This document shows, piece after piece, positions 59,865-64,000 of a stretch of 64,000 nt of DNA. Each line of letters opens with the position of its first letter. Position 1 is the first letter of the stretch. Source of the DNA: Xanthomarina sp. F1114 (GTDB lineage: Bacteria; Bacteroidota; Bacteroidia; Flavobacteriales; Flavobacteriaceae); contig NZ_JAPMLL010000006.1 in the NCBI RefSeq assembly GCF_026410255.1, positions 124,001 to 188,000 on the forward strand, written 5' to 3'. The notes under the pieces were generated by a model, which was not told the DNA's origin, made no database searches, and was given only the letters and a program-made list of their open reading frames with translations. The position numbers and the translations under genes were made by a program.

Positions 59865-61703
59865 ATGAAGCACATTTGTAAAATATTTATTTTTTATTTT
59901 TTAGGAATTTTTTTGGGTTTTTCTCAAGACAACTTCAACTCCCATGTTGTAGTAAAAGGTGATAATGTATATAGAATTTCTCTCAAGTACAATGTAAGCA
60001 TGAATGCTATTTACGAGCATAACCCAGGGTCAGAAAATGTTATTACAATTGGTCAAACTTTAAAAATTCCAACTTCAACAACGTCCTCTCAAAACTCACA
60101 AATTAACAATAAAGATGAATATTTAGTAGTTAAAGGGGATACAAAATATGGTTTATCTAAGCGTTATAATATAACTATTAGGCAGTTAGAAACAGAAAAC
60201 CCTCAAATTATTAATGGTCTTCAAGCTGGTCATAGATTAAAGCTTCCACAACTAAGCGATAAACAACAATCCAATACTTATTTAGTAAAAAAAGGAGACA
60301 CAAAGTGGAGTTTATCTAAAAGGTTTGGAATGTCTATTGCAGAATTTGAAGAAATTAACCCTAATACTGTTCCTGTTTTAAAATCTGGAGATCTTATAAG
60401 TACTTCCAATAATAACTCTGCAACAGTTATTAATCAATCTGTAGCTACTACGGATAGTAAAAACCCAGAAGAGCCGCAAAGTATTCCACCTAGCAGCAAT
60501 GCAGAAAGTACAAGCGAGTTTATTGATTATACTATAAAACCAAAAGAAACCCTTTATGGTTTGTCAAAAAAAGCAGGGATGTCAATTAATGAATTTCTTA
60601 AATTAAACCCCCAACTTGAAGAATCTGTTTTAGTAGGTACTATTATTAAAATGCCTAATATTGATGGCATTAGCAGTCTTCCAAGTGAGAAAAAACCTAA
60701 ACTAGTTACCTCTTCTCCCAAACGAAATATTTCTACCCAAATAATTTGGAAAGATAACACAGACATAGCTAATAATAATTTCTCTTCTGTTGAGAGCTAC
60801 AAAATAGGTATGCAAATGGCTATTGATTCAATTAAAAAGCTAATTCCAAATATCAAACTTGATTTAACCGATTATTCTAACTCTTATACTTCTAACCAGT
60901 CTAGTAGCTCCAGTTTAAATTCGCATTTTATTATAACTCCTTTTAGTTTGAAAACAGAAGATAAAGAACAACTAGATTATTTAAGTATTTCAACATTTAA
61001 TAATGGAGAAGAAAAAACCATCAATTACAAAGGCTTAGTAGACGAGTCTGAAATGCAAAAGAGTATCATTAAATATTTAAATAAAGAAGAAGCTAATACC
61101 ATTCTTATTTACGATAAAGACAAGGACGACACAAAAGAATTTGTAGAAAGCCAAATTGCAAATTTAAAAACAACACGTGTCAATAGAAAAGGTGTATTTA
61201 AAAGTCAAGAATTAATAGACCATTTAAATTCCAACATCAAAAACTATGTTATTATTGAAAGCTCTAGAGATGGAGTTTTCTTAAGCGCTACAAATATTTT
61301 ACTAAAACAGTTAGCAAATTATAATATTGAACTTGTCGTATTAAATCCAAAATATATTCCTGAAGAAAATAAGGTTTCAAGTAAAAGATTCCGTATTCTT
61401 AAACTAATATATCCTTCTTGTTTTTCATCAGAATTTTACAGAGACAAGAAAAGTTTATTAAATAATTATTTTGAAAATACCAGTCAAAATGTTAGTAACG
61501 ATATTGCTTTCGGGTTTGGCATGATGTATAATGCACTGTTTCAAATTTATTATAGTGAAGATGATAGTTTTAGAAAAAACTCTTCAAATGTCTTTGGGAT
61601 TCCCCTTCATTTCGACGAGAAAAACGAACAATTTAGTAATAAAACCGTTTTTATTTATCGTTATGACGAAAAATCTGACACTTATCTACTTGAAACTTAC
61701 TGA
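59865..61703 (+). CDS. Secreted LysM-repeat protein
   Basis: 612 residues. A signal peptide (about 1-20) is followed by four LysM domains at about 26-69, 85-128, 138-178 and 223-267, each with VKGD/VKKGD or IKPKETLYGLSKK...G.. and ending in LKIP/LKLP-like strands. They bind peptidoglycan. The C-terminal part (about 310-610) has SYKIGMQMAIDSIKKL and ILIYDKDKDDTKEF, in the manner of a periplasmic binding-protein fold, and lacks peptidase motifs. It probably links the cell wall to a ligand or partner. It is a single gene. Confidence 0.87.
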   Translation: MKHICKIFIFYFLGIFLGFSQDNFNSHVVVKGDNVYRISLKYNVSMNAIYEHNPGSENVITIGQTLKIPTSTTSSQNSQINNKDEYLVVKGDTKYGLSKRYNITIRQLETENPQIINGLQAGHRLKLPQLSDKQQSNTYLVKKGDTKWSLSKRFGMSIAEFEEINPNTVPVLKSGDLISTSNNNSATVINQSVATTDSKNPEEPQSIPPSSNAESTSEFIDYTIKPKETLYGLSKKAGMSINEFLKLNPQLEESVLVGTIIKMPNIDGISSLPSEKKPKLVTSSPKRNISTQIIWKDNTDIANNNFSSVESYKIGMQMAIDSIKKLIPNIKLDLTDYSNSYTSNQSSSSSLNSHFIITPFSLKTEDKEQLDYLSISTFNNGEEKTINYKGLVDESEMQKSIIKYLNKEEANTILIYDKDKDDTKEFVESQIANLKTTRVNRKGVFKSQELIDHLNSNIKNYVIIESSRDGVFLSATNILLKQLANYNIELVVLNPKYIPEENKVSSKRFRILKLIYPSCFSSEFYRDKKSLLNNYFENTSQNVSNDIAFGFGMMYNALFQIYYSEDDSFRKNSSNVFGIPLHFDEKNEQFSNKTVFIYRYDEKSDTYLLETY

Positions 61704-61865
61704 TAATTAACAATTTAGTAGTTAAACCTACAAATAGTAGATTTTTTTTACCGTTTGTCTATAAAATTTAACTTTTTATCGTAAATTTAGTTTTTATATT
61801 ATCAATCAAAAATTGAATCATATCGTGAATATGCAAACATATCATGATGTTATACTCCGAAACCA

Positions 61866-64000
61866 ATGACCAACCCCAAAATATTTTTTGTTGTTTTCGT
61901 ATATGCTCTTTTAGGAAATATTTTATTTTCCTATGCTCAATGTCCAACTATTTCTGATTCTACCCAATCCTTTTGTGATTTAGATTCAATTTTAGTTTCA
62001 GATTTACAAGCCATCGATAATGGAGGTGGCATAGTTTGGTATGATACAGCTACTTCTGTTACTCCACTTAGTGGATCTACTTCTCTTATTAATAATGAAG
62101 ATTATTTTGCAGACGATAACTCCGGCAGCTGTGGTTCTAGGGAACGTGTTGTAGTTAATATTGTGGGACCACCAGCAGGTTTAAATTTTCAAGGTGTTTG
62201 TGTAGAGGATCCAAGCGACGCAACTATTTCAGATCTTATAGTTTTTGGTCATGATGTGCAGTGGTATTTAACACCAACAGGTGGAACTGTTTTAAACCCT
62301 TCTTCAATTCTAATAGACAATACAATTTATTATGCAGATCAATCTATTCTTGGATCAGGCTGTAGAACATCAAGGTTATCTGTTTATGTTAATGTGGGAA
62401 TTGTTCCTTCTCCTACGGGGAACGCTTTGCAACGTTTTTGTGTCATCACAGGCTCCATTCCTCCTACCGTAGCAGATTTGGATCCTAATGGAAATACTAT
62501 TCATTGGTATTCTTCTGCTTCATCGGCTACTCCATTAGATCCTGATATTCCTTTAATAAATGGACAAAGTTATTTTGCAACAACATTAGATCCGCCCTGT
62601 GAAAGTTCTAGTAGATTGGAGGTAACTGTTGAGCTGGTAAATCAAAGTTCCCCAGGTAGCGATTCTACACTTGACCTCTGTGAGGGAGACACCAACAGCT
62701 ATAATCTATTTAATAGTTTAGGTGGAACTCCTGAAGCTGGAGGTTTTTGGTCTCCAGCACTTAATAGTGGAACCGGAGTTTTCGACCCAACAGTCGACTC
62801 GCCAGGAACATATACTTATACAATTCCAAGTCCTGACCCTATATGTAGCGATGCTTCGGCTTCGGTAACAGTATCGTTTTTCGTTTCTCCCGACGCTGGT
62901 ACCAATGGCAGTCTTGAAATTTGTGAAGGTGATACAAATACATACGAACTTTTTAACAGTCTTGGTGGTACTCCTGAAACTGGTGGTTCTTGGTCGCCTG
63001 CTCTTAATAGTGGTACCGACCTTTTTGATCCAGCCATTGATCCACCAGGAATATATACATATACAATCCCAAGCTCTAATCCTGCTTGTAACGATGCGTC
63101 TGCCTCTGTAACAGTTTCTTTTATTCTTCTTCCTGATGCTGGTACTGATGGCAGTCTTGAAATTTGTGAAGATGATATAAATACCTTCGATCTTTTTAAT
63201 AGTCTAGGAGGAACCCCGGAAACTGGTGGCTCCTGGTCGCCCGCTCTTAATAGTGGAACCGGAGTTTTCGATCCAACTATCGACTCGCCAGGAACATATA
63301 CATATACAGTTTCTAGTCCAAATCCTGCTTGTAACGATGCCTCGGCTACGGTTACAGTTTCGTTAATTGTACCTCCAGATGCAGGAATTAATGGTAATCT
63401 AGAGATTTGTGAAGACGATACAAATACCTATGACTTGTTTGATAGTCTAGGTGGAACTCCTGAAGCAGGTGGCTCCTGGTCGCCCGCTCTTAATAGTGGT
63501 ACAGGAGTTTTCGATCCAGCAATCGATTCTCCTGGAACTTATACGTATACAATTTCAAGCTCTAATCCTGCTTGTAACGATGCATCTGCCTCTGTAATAG
63601 TCGATTTCATTCCAACTCCTGACGCAGGTACTAATGGTAATTTAGACATTTGCGAAAATGATACAAGTACTTACGACCTGTTTAATATTTTAGGAGGAAC
63701 TCCGGAAACTGGAGGCTCTTGGTCTCCTACTCTTAATAGCGGAACCGGAGTTTTTGATCCAACAGTAGATTCAGCTGGGACCTACACCTATACAATTCCA
63801 AGTATTGATCCGGCTTGTAATGATGCTTCAGCAACAGTAATTGTTTCCTTTATTATACCTCCCGATGCTGGTGCCAATGGAAATCTTGAGATTTGTGATA
63901 ATGATACAAACATCTTCGACTTGTTTGATAGTTTAGGAGGAACTCCTGAAACCGGTGGTTCCTGGACGCCTACACTTAATAGCGGAACAGGAATTTTCGA
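61866..64000 (+). CDS. Giant secreted adhesin-like repeat protein, 3' end missing
   Basis: 711 codons are visible and the frame runs off the right edge. A signal peptide (about 1-25, ending FSYAQ) is followed by three diverged Ig-like domains (about 26-260) with the spaced motifs GGIVWYDTATS, VQWYLTPTGG and IHWYSSASSATPL, as in SprB-like flavobacterial surface proteins. From residue 262 near-identical 81-residue repeats begin, each with LEICE.DT, LF.SLGGTPE.GG.WSP and LNSGTGVFDP. Such proteins usually end in a type IX secretion signal or a gliding-motility C-terminal domain, outside this window. A role in adhesion or gliding is inferred. The start ATG was chosen for the signal peptide. Confidence 0.83.
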   Translation, partial: MTNPKIFFVVFVYALLGNILFSYAQCPTISDSTQSFCDLDSILVSDLQAIDNGGGIVWYDTATSVTPLSGSTSLINNEDYFADDNSGSCGSRERVVVNIVGPPAGLNFQGVCVEDPSDATISDLIVFGHDVQWYLTPTGGTVLNPSSILIDNTIYYADQSILGSGCRTSRLSVYVNVGIVPSPTGNALQRFCVITGSIPPTVADLDPNGNTIHWYSSASSATPLDPDIPLINGQSYFATTLDPPCESSSRLEVTVELVNQSSPGSDSTLDLCEGDTNSYNLFNSLGGTPEAGGFWSPALNSGTGVFDPTVDSPGTYTYTIPSPDPICSDASASVTVSFFVSPDAGTNGSLEICEGDTNTYELFNSLGGTPETGGSWSPALNSGTDLFDPAIDPPGIYTYTIPSSNPACNDASASVTVSFILLPDAGTDGSLEICEDDINTFDLFNSLGGTPETGGSWSPALNSGTGVFDPTIDSPGTYTYTVSSPNPACNDASATVTVSLIVPPDAGINGNLEICEDDTNTYDLFDSLGGTPEAGGSWSPALNSGTGVFDPAIDSPGTYTYTISSSNPACNDASASVIVDFIPTPDAGTNGNLDICENDTSTYDLFNILGGTPETGGSWSPTLNSGTGVFDPTVDSAGTYTYTIPSIDPACNDASATVIVSFIIPPDAGANGNLEICDNDTNIFDLFDSLGGTPETGGSWTPTLNSGTGIF
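62649..64000 (+). repeat. 243-bp in-frame tandem repeats
   Basis: Units of exactly 243 bp (81 codons) start at 62649, 62892, 63135, 63378, 63621 and 63864; the last is cut by the window edge. The first unit is the most diverged at its start. Others share long nearly identical blocks such as CTTAATAGTGGAACCGGAGT. Synonymous differences between units suggest old duplications with later exchange. Confidence 0.95.

Noticed and set aside
62816-63111. Short ORFs on both strands inside the adhesin repeats
   Set aside because: They arise from the repeat sequence in other frames; the plus-strand adhesin frame is open throughout.

Overview
The window is one contig piece, about two-thirds A+T, from a member of the Flavobacteriaceae (Bacteroidota), probably marine. 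Four things point there. Several genes have the Bacteroidota-type promoter, a -7 box TAnnTTTG with a -33 TTG 17-23 bp upstream, and starts lack Shine-Dalgarno sequences. Lipoproteins carry acidic residues just after the lipobox cysteine. Lineage-typical small genes are present (DUF4295, ribosomal protein THX, a DUF4369 lipoprotein). The order cinA - rpmB - rpmG - DUF4295 - ftsY - rimO is, as I recall it, a common flavobacterial arrangement. No phage, insertion sequence, CRISPR or integron is visible; this is mostly core chromosome.

Layout. 1-16 kb: partial tRNA hydroxylase miaE, mgtE, rimO, ftsY and a ribosomal operon, a four-gene operon (exonuclease, FAH-family enzyme, Hpt protein, CinA), an old yellow enzyme, a 2-oxoacid dehydrogenase E2, recR with a glycosyltransferase, a sodium symporter and a CoA-binding protein. 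16-23 kb: two unusual hairpin modules, DUF1801, a FabH-like synthase, a GMC oxidoreductase, htpG, and yitT behind a leader with two micro-ORFs and two terminators. 23-37 kb: DEAD-box helicase, a secreted S15 hydrolase, a uracil-DNA glycosylase family gene with an in-frame repeat-like insertion, THX, yaaA, two lipoproteins, a ClC channel, rluD, a PASTA protein, ddl and coaD.

37-47 kb holds the most interesting gene set: SulP, then an M14 carboxypeptidase, a GNAT-nitrilase fusion, a RimK-like ATP-grasp ligase, a GCS2-like ligase and an N-formylglutamate amidohydrolase, all on the plus strand. They converge on a VanX-type dipeptidase. This looks like a pathway that builds, trims and hydrolyses small amide-linked amino-acid products; the product is unknown. 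47-53 kb: two paralogous alpha/beta hydrolases bracket an SPFH protein and a DUF4177 protein, followed by a ribbon-helix-helix protein. Two candidate small RNAs lie on the minus strand here, one behind a sigma-54-like promoter. 53-64 kb: a class A penicillin-binding protein, tRNA-Thr, manA, queD, idi, prfC, a LysM protein, and the start of a giant secreted adhesin with 81-residue repeats that runs off the window.

Several families of short palindromic repeats sit directly against start codons (htpG, yaaA, ddl, thx, coaD), and one seems to have entered a coding sequence. All function calls rest on motifs read by eye; no database search was possible.
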